DNA of 28,920 nucleotides from positions 1-28,920 of the forward strand of contig JAYMTA010000433.1 in assembly GCA_036897625.1 (NCBI GenBank). Direction: 5' to 3'. This document shows positions 10,914 through 21,353 of this stretch, in pieces. Origin of the DNA: Pelargonium cotyledonis. Taxonomy: Eukaryota > Streptophyta > Magnoliopsida > Geraniales > Geraniaceae. Within the stretch, counting starts at the first letter, position 1. Each line of letters begins with the position of its first letter. A program made the translations under genes and the position numbers. Under the pieces are notes generated by a model. That model worked only from the letters and a program-made list of their open reading frames with translations, had not been told where the DNA came from and did no database searches.

Positions 10914-11130
10914 AGGGTGTTTGGATTAGCTCATAAGCTAGTCAAACAAGTTCATGATCTGATCAAACAAACTCATGAGCATAAAATAACTCTTTTTAGT
11001 GTTTGGTTACAACTAAAACAGTTCATAACCACTTGCCGATGAACTAAAATAAAAAAGCGGGGTATTCTCCTATGTTAATCTTCCGGGTCATGAGCAATTA
11101 AAAAAAAGCTTATTTTGACCGAGGAAAATT
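10914..11130 (+). mobile_element. Partial MITE, copy 1 of a two-copy family
   Basis: Starting AGGGTGTTTGGATTAGCTCA at 10914, this stretch is homologous to the reverse complement of 27720-27937. Shared blocks include GTCAAACAAG, CTCATGAGCA, AAATAACTCTTT, CTAGTG/TTAGTG, TGGTTAC, GATGAACTA, AATAAAAAAG and TATTTTGAC. Only one terminal end is present; similarity fades near 11130, so the distal half is missing. About 20 bases around 10950-10970 look like an internal duplication relative to copy 2. It ends about 150 bases before the G-boxes of the ESV1-like gene. Confidence 0.65.
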
Positions 11131-11304
11131 ATTATTATTATTATTTGTGTGAAGACGCAAATTATATCAGAAAAGAAAAGAAAAAGAGAAAAAAAAAAAT
11201 GTTTTTGTTCATAAAAAATAATTTGTTTTTGTTGGGCCATGGCCTGTCCAGTAAACGATTGATGAATGAGCAATTGCGAGAGTAGGCTGACGGATGATTT
11301 GTCG

Positions 11305-11368
11305 ACACGTGTCGGAGTAACAGACGATAAAGAAAACAGAAGGGTGGGGCCACCCTCCTGCTCACGTG
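11305..11368. promoter_or_regulatory. Two G-box motifs upstream of the ESV1-like gene
   Basis: The palindrome ACACGTGT lies at 11305-11312, followed by TCACGTGT with core CACGTG at 11363-11368. They are about 390 and 330 bases upstream of the start codon. G-boxes bind bHLH (PIF) and bZIP factors and are common in light- or clock-responsive promoters, which would suit a starch turnover gene; that link is inference. Confidence 0.4.
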
Positions 11369-11480
11369 TAATGATTAAATCCCGGGATTTGCAGCCATCG
11401 CCGTAGAACCTGAACCACCACCAATCCCATCTTTCTCTAATTCCTCACTCACTCAGTCCCTCCACCGTCAGTCAACACAC

Positions 11481-11505
11481 CTTCTTCTTCTTCTTCTTCT
11501 TCTTC
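11481..11505 (+). repeat. (CTT)n pyrimidine repeat in the 5' leader
   Basis: Eight consecutive CTT units lie within a longer pyrimidine-rich stretch about 200 bases before the start codon. CT-rich leaders of this kind are frequent around plant transcription starts, so this probably marks the core promoter or early 5' UTR of the ESV1-like gene. Confidence 0.7.
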
Positions 11506-11636
11506 CACTTCTCCCTCCATTTCCGTTCCTCAATTCCCCTATTTCTCCATTTCATTCTGAACACTCTCGTCTCAAGCTCGCAGTCGATTGAGCGGTTCCT
11601 ATATCTGCTCTCTGCAACAATCAGCCACTCGCTCCA

Positions 11637-11675
11637 ATGTTTTTTGCTAGGGTTTTTCTGATGGCATTTTCGTAA
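11637..11675 (+). promoter_or_regulatory. Possible upstream ORF (12 codons) before the ESV1-like start
   Basis: An ATG at 11637 opens a 12-codon frame (MFFARVFLMAFS) ending at TAA 11673-11675, with a second in-frame ATG at 11661. It closes 21 bases before the main ATG at 11697. If transcription starts in the CT-rich stretch near 11500, ribosomes would meet this frame first. Its effect on translation is not visible from sequence. Confidence 0.4.
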
Positions 11676-11696
11676 TATTCCCTATTTCTGTATCTC

Positions 11697-14600
11697 ATGG
11701 CGGCCACTTCTAGAGGCTTTCCGACTCACTTCGATTTGAAGCTCCGCGAACTCTTCCCTCTGCGTCACGACGACCAACACAACATCAATGTGTTGAAGCT
11801 TCAGCAGCGGCGGAGGAGAGTGAGAGTCGGCGAGCGTCTATCCGTGCCGGCGACTCGAATCGCCTGCTGCTGCTCCGACTCGGTGGTTCCGATTCGGAGA
11901 GGCGCTCCGCGGAAGAGTTTGGAGAAAGTCGAGGAGTGGCGCAAGCCAAGCCCTCGCCATGTTAGAATCCAGGCTACTCCTTCTATACCCTTCCCTTCTC
12001 CTCAGTACGTCTCTGTCTCTCTCTATCCTTTCGATTTCGCTACTACTGGAATTTCCATTTGCAATGCTTGTGATTTTCCTTTTTTGTTTCCTGTTTTAAC
12101 GGAATGCTGGATGAATTGAACTGTGAAAGTGCTCTTAGATTTCAAGATGGAAGGAGAACCAGTTTTAATTGCAGTTTAAACAATGAGCTGTGTAATTTTC
12201 AGCCTTTAAGATGAAATATTTTAGAATTGTGCTAGAGATTGGTTTCAGAATTCAGAGTATGTGCTGCTAACCGTGCTCTGGCCTCTGTTGGTTCTGTTTT
12301 GCATTTCTCCATGCTAAGAATTATATTTGGTGCTAGCTGCAGCCTATAATTTTATTAGGTGATCACTTAGTAGGTTTCACACTAAACATTGTTTCAGAGT
12401 CTTTTAATTTTTGAGTGCATTGTTATAGAATTGGCAAACATGAATGACATGAGCAACTTACCACCGTAAATTGGTTGTTTTTTAAATGTTAAATCAATGA
12501 CATAACTAACTGTGATTTATATAGTTGATGTAGTAAGAGTATAAGCTAGTTCTCTAAGGTTTTGGTGCCATTAGGCTATCCTCAGCTGCTTAATACTGCT
12601 GGGCCTGCACTAGTCTATTGATATGCAAATGAATTTATACTGAATAGTTGACATTTCTATTAACAAATATAGTATGACTATACTCTCACTGAGTTGTAGC
12701 TTGACTGGGATCGGTGAACTCATATTATCATATTCCAGAGTTGCCCAACCGACTGTACAAGAGCTATGGCTTTTTAACTTTTTATTCTGTTCGAGGGTTT
12801 TCCTCTACTCAAATAGCCCAACTTACAGTTACAGTATAGCAGGGAAGAATTATTTCATTTTTATGATGTTTGAGGATTTTTTACCAGTATAAAGTTGTAT
12901 TTTTCATCTTTCAATCATTACTTATTAACCTAGTAGGAATAGACATAAATTTAAAATTCGTAACTGAATTTTACTAAGCCATAGTTTATTGCTAAACCTA
13001 ATCTTTGTTGAGTTTATAATTATGCCTTACATTTTATTGCTACAGATCTCATTTTGCTTCAAAACAAGAAAAGTTCTATACTCGCTGTACCCCAAGAACT
13101 TCTGGTCCACAGTCTCGTGACACTCCACCGAAAAGAGGTGATTGTCTGTGGTATTTTTTGGTGAACAGATCTTGGTGTAGAGAATCCTGCAGATCACATT
13201 AAAGATCTGTTATGATATGCATCTCTTCAATTATTAGATTATGTATATTGGCAATAAACCATGCCTAAAGCTGAGTTCACTGGTCATTCAGATACTGGAA
13301 TTGCAAATGAGAAAGACTGGGGAATCAATCTTTTAAATGAACATGTTAATGGGTCTGGTACAAATGAAGATGGCAGTACGTGGTATCGAGAAAGTGGGGA
13401 GGACCTGGGAGAAAATGGATACAGATGTAGATGGGCAAGGATGGGCGGCCAGTACCCCGATGGTTTATCAGAGTGGAGAGAAACGGTACAAAACCATCTC
13501 TTATAATTTATTTTTCATCTGATAATGGTATGTGTAAGTTCAGATTGGTCACTTGTAAACAGAATCATCTGTCAGGGCAATAGCTCTCTTAACATTCTGT
13601 CAGCGCTTGATACCAAAGTGCAGAAGTAATATCTTGAAGTGTTTTTTTTTTCTCTCTCTAACTATGGTAGAATCATAATAATACTTGAGTTTATGGAGTT
13701 TTTGCATAACCTGAGAAAGGCGATGGCTGAATCTTTTTTATGTGCATAGTTTAACTCACGAGACAAATATATGCATCAACTTAGAGTTAGTTAGCTATTG
13801 AGCCTGAAAGTTTTCATTCTCTGATGTTTTCCATTTATGACTGCTTCTATTTGGTAGAAGATAAAGTAAAATATGTAACTAAGGTAAACAAAAATGCATG
13901 GCATCATGTTTGAAAATGTATCCTGGATAAATATGATTATTTAAATATCATTCGGATGATGTGGAATCTTGTTCAATCATCAATTTTAAGATTGGTTATT
14001 TTACATTTTTTCCCTCTAGGTTTTATTCGAAACGAAATTTTGTCGTAATATATTTTTTGGGCTGTTTGGATAATGGATACTTTATTCTACCAAACATTTG
14101 TCTTCGTTTCTTTTTAAATGCTAATACGTTGACATTGTTTTCATAACACCATTAAGTATCATCCCAGGTGGATGCATTAACTGGATTTGTTGATCTCATT
14201 GACAGTGGTGGGAGAAAAGTGACTGGACTGGATACAAAGAGCTAGGTATATGTTAACCTCATTTATTAGATGCAGTGATCTGTATAGACCTATCATTTTT
14301 ATGGTTGGACATTAATTGATGTATCAGGCATGAAATTGCAAGTTCTTTTAAATAGTTTAGTTGGAACTATTATTCATTGATATGGCTCAGTGAGAATTTG
14401 ACTTATTTTGACTTGTACCGACTCTAAAACTGCTCTCGTATTGTTTTCAAGAGCCAGGACCCCTTGCACTTGTTTCTTGTAATAGTAAATTGGTACTGCC
14501 TAAAATAACTAATTCTATCGATGGTGGGAGCTTCATGCACTTGGGCACCCTTTTGATTATAATATTACAATCATTGTTGTTTTATTGTATCCTCTCCTTT

Positions 14601-17305
14601 ATTATATGAATAACATTATGACCTGCAATGAAGAAAAGTAAGGCCCTTTAAAATTTGAAAAAAAAAAGTGGAAGAAATAATATGAAAATGTGGGTTGTGT
14701 TTTTGTTGTGACAATTTTGGAATATTTTGTATGGGCCATCTTTTAGATAAGATTGGTATGGTGAAATTTTAACATGAATTGCTCCTGATTATACAAATCA
14801 ATATGTGTTGTGACTGTCTGTGTCTCATTGCGTTATGTGGTACTTTTACAGTATGCATATTGTTTGATTTTAAAGGTTGATTCATGAATTCAAGTAAATA
14901 GTTTCATTTATGCTTGATAGGTGTGGAGAAGTCTGGAAAAAATGCTGAAGGGGATTCTTGGTGGGAAACCTGGAGTGAAGTGCTGTATCAAGATGAGTGG
15001 AGGTCTTTACTTCAACATTGTCTACTTGTCAATAAGCGTTGATGGCTTAATTTATTTCATACAAACATAAGTATTGTCGTAAATCATTTGTTAAACCACT
15101 TCATTCTTAAGAACTGCAGTAATTTAGCTAGGATAGAAAGGAGTGCACAGAAACAAGCAAAATCTGGCACTGAGAATGCTAGATGGCATGAGAAATGGTG
15201 AGCTAATTTCAATCCCCTAGGATTGTATTTACGTCCACAATAAGTGTTTTTGAGTTACAAGATATTGTTGATTTTGTGTTGACAATATGAGTTTTCTATG
15301 TAGGTGGGAGAAGTATGATGCTAAAGGTTGGACCGAGAAAGGGGCACACAAATATGGTAGACTGAATGAACAGTCCTGGTGGGAGAAGTGGGGAGAGCAT
15401 TATGATGGAAGGGGATCTGTTCTCAAATGGTTTTTATCTTACTTCCTTCACAAATTACTTGAATAACATTCTGCTTCATGGATTGTTTTACCCATGAGAA
15501 CAAAAATATTCTGAAATTATATTCTGGCTGCAAACACGAAAGGTTTCTGGCTGATAAAAAATAAAATAAAATAAAAAACTTGAAAGATTTCTTAGAGAAA
15601 TAGATCAGGACTCCTGATCTCATGTTAAATGTTGAAGAAGCTAGTAATTTAGGTGCAGAAATTGTAAACTACTAGTCCATCCATATGATAACTTTATCTC
15701 CATAGTCTATCCATACTCAGCATCCTTAAATCTCTGTCTTCAAACAACTCACGACACACCAAGTCTCCTTTTGTCTCTATTCCTACTCAACAGCTCTATT
15801 TATAGCTCTCAATTAGGGTTTACATAATCATAGCTTGTGATGGTAGGTTAACTTGTTACATTAGATTTTAATAGTTTCTTATTTATGATTTTCCATTAAA
15901 TTGTTTGGAAATGTATATGTTCGTAATTAAGAAACAGTTTGTGCCAAAATTGAAAGTCTGGTGATGAGACGCTCTAATATGCATTGTAAAGCTCTTCTTT
16001 TAGCCAGTTATTATAGCATGTATAGATTTGCCGTGTGGTGTCCTCATAGATGTGTGTGTGCGCGCGCGTGCGGCCACAACATGTTGTATTCTTTTTTCTT
16101 TGTCATTTAATACTTCATTTGATAGAATGTTAATCAAGAACAAGAAGAATTATACTGCTATGTGTGGATTTATAAACGGATGCTAAAATTTTAGAATATA
16201 TTAGTTTCTTGTTAACAATGTCAAAGCTTTAGGGATAATTAAAGATCATACAAAGTGTGTGTTTGTCTTTGCATATTCATATGCTGATATGCACATGTTG
16301 ACAATTGAATTGACATTCCATTTTTCACTACTCAGGACAGATAAATGGGCAGAGACTGAACTTGGAACGAAATGGGGAGACAAATGGGAAGAGAAATTTT
16401 TTACTGGCATTGGTTCTCGTCAAGGGGAGACATGGCATGTATCTCCTAGTGGTGAACGTATGATCTATCCTTCTAATAGTTCAGAAAATGTTACATCTTA
16501 CCCTTCAAATCGATCCTCTTGTGGTTAATATTTTTATTTGATTGTTACATTTATCATGAATAAGTCATACATATCATATTAGGATGTATTCCACGAACAG
16601 AAACTTTGAAATTTCCAACTCCTATCTGGTTACATCTTGTTATGGATCATTTTACATATTCACCTTAACATCCCAAAATCCTTAATTTGGCACACATCTT
16701 CATATGATCATGCAATTTTCTTTTCAACCATTGAGATACACACCCTAGTTTTACTGTTTAGCAGTTTGTTTGGTTTAAATTATTATTGAACTCTTACTGT
16801 CTCATGTTTAGGATGGTCAAGGACATGGGGAGAAGAACACTTGGGAAATGGGTAAATGAATTTGAACTTCTAAAACTCTTTGGAGAATGAGTAAAGTTTC
16901 TGTTATGATGAATACCATTTGTTTATAGTTTTTACTTGCCAATGCAGACAGGCATCTTTTTCACAATAGGATTTATGCTGAACTACAAACCTGTTTTACT
17001 TTCCTCTGTATTGCAGTAAAGTGCACAAATACGGGAAGAGTACAACTGGTGAAAGCTGGGATATTGTTGTGGATGAAGAAACTTACTATGAGTATGTATT
17101 TCTTGATTACTCTAGTTGTTTATATTACAAGTTGGCAACTTCCTTCCAATGAACTTATTACTTCAAACAAAGCTTTTACGTGATGTCGTTTTTTGGGTGA
17201 AGGGCCGAACCTCATTATGGGTGGGCAGATGTTGTGGGCGATTCAAGCCAGTTGCTATCAATCTCTCCTCGGGAGAGGCCACCTGGTGTCTTCCCAAATA
17301 TATAA
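11697..17305 (+). CDS. ESV1: Chloroplast Trp-rich starch protein, EARLY STARVATION 1 (ESV1)-like, 11 exons
   Basis: Coding exons: 11697-12004, 13046-13137, 13292-13485, 14206-14245, 14921-15002, 15120-15197, 15304-15429, 16336-16457, 16812-16851, 17017-17091, 17203-17305. All are GT-AG with matching phases, totalling 1260 bases (419 aa plus TAA). Residues 1 to about 55 are rich in Arg/Ser/Ala and poor in acids, as in a chloroplast transit peptide. From about residue 163 to 393 the protein is a run of Trp/Glu/Lys/Gly repeats (TWYRESGEDLG, WWEKSDWTGY, SWWETWSEVLYQDEWS, WHEKWWEKYDAKGWTEKG, SWWEKWGEHYDGRG, KWGDKWEEKFF), the hallmark of ESV1 and its paralogue LESV. These bind amylopectin double helices and stabilise starch granules in the stroma. 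Length (Arabidopsis ESV1 is about 425 aa) and the Pro-rich C-terminal region favour ESV1 over the longer LESV. The TAA at 17303 is followed in the same frame by a Pro-rich tail ending at TGA 17369-17371, so the product may be truncated. The family was once labelled inactive purple acid phosphatase-like, which has no support in this sequence. Confidence 0.88.
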
Positions 17306-17371
17306 TTCGGGTCATCTTCATCACCTCCAGCTGATGAACCACCACCAGGTTTGCCTCCGCCTTTGCAGTGA
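17306..17371 (+). other. Severed in-frame proline-rich tail of the ESV1-like gene
   Basis: Directly after the TAA at 17303-17305, the same frame stays open for 21 codons (FGSSSSPPADEPPPGLPPPLQ) to TGA at 17369-17371. A Ser/Pro-rich extension is what I would expect at an ESV1 C-terminus, so this looks like former coding sequence cut off by a nonsense change at one codon. It is now probably 3' UTR unless the stop is an error or is read through. Confidence 0.6.
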
Positions 17372-18014
17372 TGAGCTGCTTTAGAGACTCCATATTTTGC
17401 TTTAGATGGTTTAAAATATTATTCAAATCCCATTAGATTTGTTGGAACTTCTGTAACAGAATATTACGATTTATGTTTCAATTGATTCATTCTTTCGATT
17501 TAGGAAGCAATTTTGTTTCGAGTTTAACCTAGTATTGAAGTTTTGTTTAACCATTTATGTGAGTGAAGATAGAATGTCACAGCCATGGAACAATAAGTTG
17601 GAAGGATTATTGTCAGTACAGAAGATTACTGAACTTGTATTAGCACAATACATGTAGCAACTGCTTTTTGAGTTTTTTTGGTGCAATCAACCAGGCAGTC
17701 GAATGATAAAATCCATGCTACTATATTTTGTTGCCAACTTTCCATTCCAATATATTCTCATCAGATATATATTACATGGATTTAAATTTTAAAGAGAATT
17801 CTTTAGGGCTGCTCACAGGCGGTTTTCCCGTTCCGCCAGTAGCGGGCTGAGAAAAATTGAACCGTGGGCGGTCCGTTTTGGATGAGAAATTCATGGGTTA
17901 TTTGCCCACGGTTGACGTGTGGTTCACCTAATTTTTTTGGCCTAGGTTGAAGTTATTGGGTATGATTCAAAACTTGTATTTAAAAATTAAAAAAAAAACT
18001 TGTATTTTCTCGTT
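17372..18014. other. 3' flank of the ESV1-like gene and hAT-like remnant
   Basis: The first few hundred bases should be 3' UTR; no other gene is seen. From about 17806 (AGGGCTGCTCACAGGCGG) to 17940 there is a GC-rich block with GGGCGG, GCGGGC and GCCCACGG words resembling the ends of plant hAT elements. It includes an inverted repeat (AACCGTGGGC 17860-17869, GCCCACGGTT 17904-17913). An A-rich run (about 17981-17998) precedes the LINE target site. Confidence 0.45.
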
Positions 18015-19975
18015 TTTGACTGAAAAAGAAATAAATTTCATTTCTTGGGGGATTGGTACAAATAGTAGAGACAAGGGAAAGCACCAAAACATAAAACACA
18101 TGAAAACAAACTAAAATAAGCCGACCTAAAACAAAAGAAACCGAGACTAAGCGAATAGAAAAACAAAATCCCTTAAAGGTCCCTATTCCCCGTATATCTC
18201 CTTGACCAATAAACTCTACAGTTGAGATGAGGTCTCGACGAATCTACCTCCACCCGGGCTCCAGGACAACCCGGACCATTCAAACCTTCTCTTGTTGACG
18301 CCGCGCAATGATTCGGACCCCGCGCTGCCAACCAACACCCAAAACTACTCCATTAGCCTCGACATTGGAGTTGAGGCCGTGTCTTCTTCGATCCACCCTC
18401 CCATACCTGCACCTATCGCCGCCGACCCCTCGTCACCCAGCCCGCCCACACACTTCTTCTTGAACATCACTACAACCCGCCTTTGAGTCTTTACTTCTTC
18501 CCTCCCAATCATCGTAATAGGCGCCTCCTGAACAATAGGCATTGACTCCTCCCATGATTGATTTGCATCGGCACGGAGCCATTGGGCCCCCATAGTCGGC
18601 CGTCTACCCCTTGCCGCAGTTAGAGCCAGAGAAAAGGCCCGCTCACCCCTTGGCCACATCCGCTCCTCAACCTCATGCATTCCTTTTTCACGTGATCCAA
18701 TATCCCACAGAGATAACAAAACGTTGGCACCCTCTCATATTGATACTTAATAGTCCTCGCCTCTGTTCCCACGAACTCCATTTTGGCTTTTCTACGCAAC
18801 GGCTTGTTCACATCGCAGCGGATCCGAATCCGAGCATAAGACCCCCATTCTCCTCTGAAATTGACTGGATCTGTCTCTAAAAACCGACCTACACCATTTC
18901 CAATCTGCACACATAGACTCTTTGTTGTATACCCTAGTGGAATACCCCGAACCTGCGTCCACATATCCACATGATCTATCGCCAGTGTAAACGGATCATC
19001 CCCCGCCTTGATCCCAGTCAACAACAACACCTTACTTCTATATGTCCACACGATTCCTGATTTTCGATCTTGTCCGCATCATCAAGGCCGTAGAACTCGA
19101 ACGAGTACCGAACCTAATTACTCGGTCCAGACATAGGGCCAAACATTTCCTTGATCGTAACACCTTTCTTTAGCCTCCAAATTCAGGCCATCACCTGTTG
19201 CATGTTTGCAAAATTAACTGGGATCTCCGATAAAAAGCGCCCCACAAAACCTATGATATGCTTGTTCTCGCCCTTCTTTTGGACCGGAATGGTCCCGTCC
19301 TTGATCACTAAGTCCTTCTCGAAACCCAAACCTTCAACCAACCGGACCACATCCTCCACTCCCCCGGGACCCTCTCCCTCTCTCCTTCCCACCGCTTTCC
19401 CTACACCACTGGCCTTGCCATCAACCCCGACACTTACCCCTCTGCTTGCGGACCTCCGATCACCCCCGACACCCCCTTCCACCTGAGTGAACACACCCCC
19501 AACCTTTGCCCTCACCACCCCCCGGCTCGCCTCCCCGATCTGGCCATAGGCTGCATCACCCTTGGTCGCGCCGCCGATCGCCCACAGCCCAACACCATCC
19601 GCTCTCATCTCCGCCATCGACTTCTTACTCCCAGTCTGCTCTACTATTTTCTGTACGTAAACACAGAGGCATATGGGTCTCAGGGCCTTCATCTCCTCCC
19701 TCTTATAGCCCATCAACCCCTCCTCCACACTTCTAGGAAACCTTAGCACAATACACAAAAACCCTGATCCCAAAAGAAATCCAACGGTTTGAAACTCACA
19801 CGAGAGCCCGCCCGTCATTTGCCCTGCTAGCCGCCACATAGGAGCAGAGCAAAACCCAGGAGAGGATTTTTCCTTGTTTTTATTTCAAGTCAAATTAATT
19901 GTACGATCGATTGGATCTTTGTTTCTAAATAAAGTGTCGAGTTTGCATTTGTGGCTTAGCTTGTATTTTCTCGTT
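17999..19975 (-). mobile_element. Internally deleted LINE with 16-bp target-site duplication
   Basis: Identical 16-mers CTTGTATTTTCTCGTT at 17999-18014 and 19960-19975 bound an insert of about 1.94 kb. On the minus strand the insert begins near 19959, carries a decayed ORF1 (about 19839 to 18290), then a 3' region ending in ATTTCTTTTTCAGTCAAAAA against the left duplication. That is a plant LINE 3' end with a very short A-tail. ORF2 (endonuclease and reverse transcriptase, normally over 3 kb) is absent, yet both ends are present. The copy therefore lost its centre rather than its 5' end, or was mobilised in that form by a helper. Confidence 0.75.
18290..19839 (-). pseudogene. LINE ORF1 (DUF4283-like plus CCHC zinc knuckle), decayed
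   Basis: Reading leftward, frame 1 (19839-19183) starts MWRLAGQM, runs through a Gly/Val/Arg-rich low-complexity region and reaches VGRFLSEIPVNFANMQQVMA, the start of a DUF4283-type domain. An in-frame TGA follows and, further on, a TAG. The domain continues in a second frame (19051-18620) with DPFTLAIDHVDMWTQVRGIP and YARIRIRCDVNKPLRRKAK, then the knuckle CYLCGILDHVKKEC (C-x2-C-x4-H-x4-C). A third frame (18719-18345) continues the low-complexity tail. At least two frameshifts and two stops make it non-functional. This combination is the nucleic acid-binding ORF1 protein of plant L1-type LINEs. G+C is far above the flanks, as expected for an inserted element. Confidence 0.75.
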
Positions 19976-20236
19976 AATTGGTTATTGAAAAATACATCAT
20001 AAGAGTTTTTGGTATTTCAAAAAAATATAATTAACAAAAAGAGTATTTAAATTACAGACAATGAAAGAAAAAGTCAGCTAGATCATTTGCTTGTAACAAA
20101 TGAGTTGTGTACTAGAGAATGTACTGTAACAAACTCAAAAGATACTAATTTGAAAGAGAAGAAAGCCTCTCTATATTTACGGTGCCTTAGCGATTTCTTT
20201 CGGGTTTGGGTCTTGAGTAGATTGATTGTCTCATGA

Positions 20237-20376
20237 TTAAGTGTAGTCTTTTTCCATGTGGTCTGCTTTCTCGTCCTGCCGTCTTCTACAATCGTTACAC
20301 ATCGGTTCAACCCAATAATGCTTCACGAACTCTTTTGACCATTCAAATGCGACCTCTTTGCTCCAAGCATCTAGTC
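20237..20376 (-). pseudogene. Orphan exon-like coding fragment with CxxC motif (45 aa)
   Basis: On the minus strand a good acceptor (GCATTACAG|GA) at 20377 is followed by 140 bases open to TAA 20239-20237. The frame reads LDAWSKEVAFEWSKEF then VKHYWVEPMCNDCRRRQDEK and KADHMEKDYT. Three Trp, a CxxC pair and balanced charge look like genuine protein rather than random AT-rich sequence, and it has the layout of a terminal exon. No matching upstream exon could be found in the 1.4 kb beyond, which is AT-rich and repeat-laden. I do not recognise the parent gene. It may be a leftover of a lost gene or a captured exon; an expressed gene with very distant exons is less likely, because the fucosyltransferase gene begins on the same strand further upstream. 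Confidence 0.4.
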
Positions 20377-21137
20377 CTGTAATGCAAGTCACTTTCAAGT
20401 GAAAACTCTTCCGACGCCCAATACATTATTCAATGATTATAAAAAGTTTTAGAAATATGTATTTACTTTTCTATTACTTGTCTTATCCTATTTATACTGA
20501 TGTCTTGTTTGCTCTTTTTTTTTTTGGCTTAAGGTAAGATAAGACAATAAGTAGATGGTACAATAAACTTCAAGTAAACTTAATTCAATAAATTTGTGAT
20601 TGTTAAACGACCTATTGGATTTAAAAATTTATGAGACGTCATAATCCATTGATGAAACTACTGTGAAAGCTACCAAGTTGAAAAAGAGAGTAATTTGAAG
20701 AAATGACACTCTTTGTGTACCGACCCCTAATCAAATTCTTTGGGGTTCTAAGTAAAAAAGTTAATGGCTTGCACTCTTTGTGCAAGAGAAATTAATTGGG
20801 CCGATTTCTCAACTACTAATAGTTCAAATATTATTATGGTATTTCTTTTAATTTTTAAATTATTAGATTATTTCGGTTATATAGTTGTTTTCACCTCAAA
20901 TGCCAATATGCACCAAATATAAATACTATAAATTAAAAAAAAAAAAAACTAACAAGTTGAGCTACACAGTAGAGGGTAGCTCTCTCCTTTAAACTCCACT
21001 CAACCCCACCCGACGCAATGGAATTTGAATCTCCGACCTCCCACATGAAAATGTATGTTCTTAACTATTGCACCATTCCCTAGGAGACAATACTATAAAA
21101 TTTTAAATATGGAAGAAATCAACTCAAAAAATAGATA

Positions 21138-21353
21138 CTCATCCATCCCAATGATTGTTTAGTTTTTTTTGTTTTTTGCAAAAATTAAAAATTACTAGAT
21201 AATTTAATATGTTTTCAATATAACTCTCAACTTTGGGATAAAAAATTTAATATGCGAAAAATAATAATATAATAACCTAAAAATATAAACAAAACACTTA
21301 TTTTGAAACAAAAATTTTAAACAAATAAGACACTCATTTTAGAACGGAGGGAG
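21138..21353. mobile_element. Stowaway-like MITE
   Basis: The right end, read on the minus strand, begins CTCCCTCCGTTCTAAAATGAGTGTCTTATTT, the well-known Tc1/mariner Stowaway-type terminus. The left end CTCATCCATCCCAATGATTGTTTAG (from 21138, after TA) is a diverged version. The 216-base interior is nearly pure A/T. The right-hand target dinucleotide is TT rather than TA, so the insertion is old or the edge is off by a base. Confidence 0.55.

Larger units (their letters stand above)
9330..11696. other. Spacer between the WD40 and ESV1-like genes
   Basis: The left part (9330 to about 9800) should include the WD40 gene's 3' UTR. A GC-rich patch at 10020-10180 (GGGCCGGGGGGC, CAGCCCGC, GGGCCC) may be another hAT-type remnant, but no ends were defined. 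Next come a 392-base hAT-like MITE (10312-10703) and a partial MITE (10914-11130). An ATT/TTA-rich low-complexity run (11131-11145) and a purine run (11170-11199) follow. The promoter and leader of the ESV1-like gene begin near 11280. No independent coding gene is supported. Confidence 0.6.

Noticed and set aside
16040-16075. GTGTGTGTGCGCGCGCGTGCGG run in intron 7 of the ESV1-like gene as a Z-DNA or regulatory site
   Set aside because: Alternating purine-pyrimidine microsatellites are common in introns; nothing else supports a function.
18611-19736. Plus-strand Pro/Ser-rich frames over the LINE
   Set aside because: They are antisense shadows of the GC-rich LINE ORF1; the minus-strand frames contain the DUF4283-like and CCHC motifs.
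20083-20310. 75-codon minus-strand frame
   Set aside because: Overlaps the exon-like fragment in a different frame and reads as Lys/Arg/Thr-rich noise.
20950-21085. Possible tRNA-derived SINE (TTTGAATCTCC resembling a B box)
   Set aside because: No convincing A box at the right distance, no defined ends and no target duplication.
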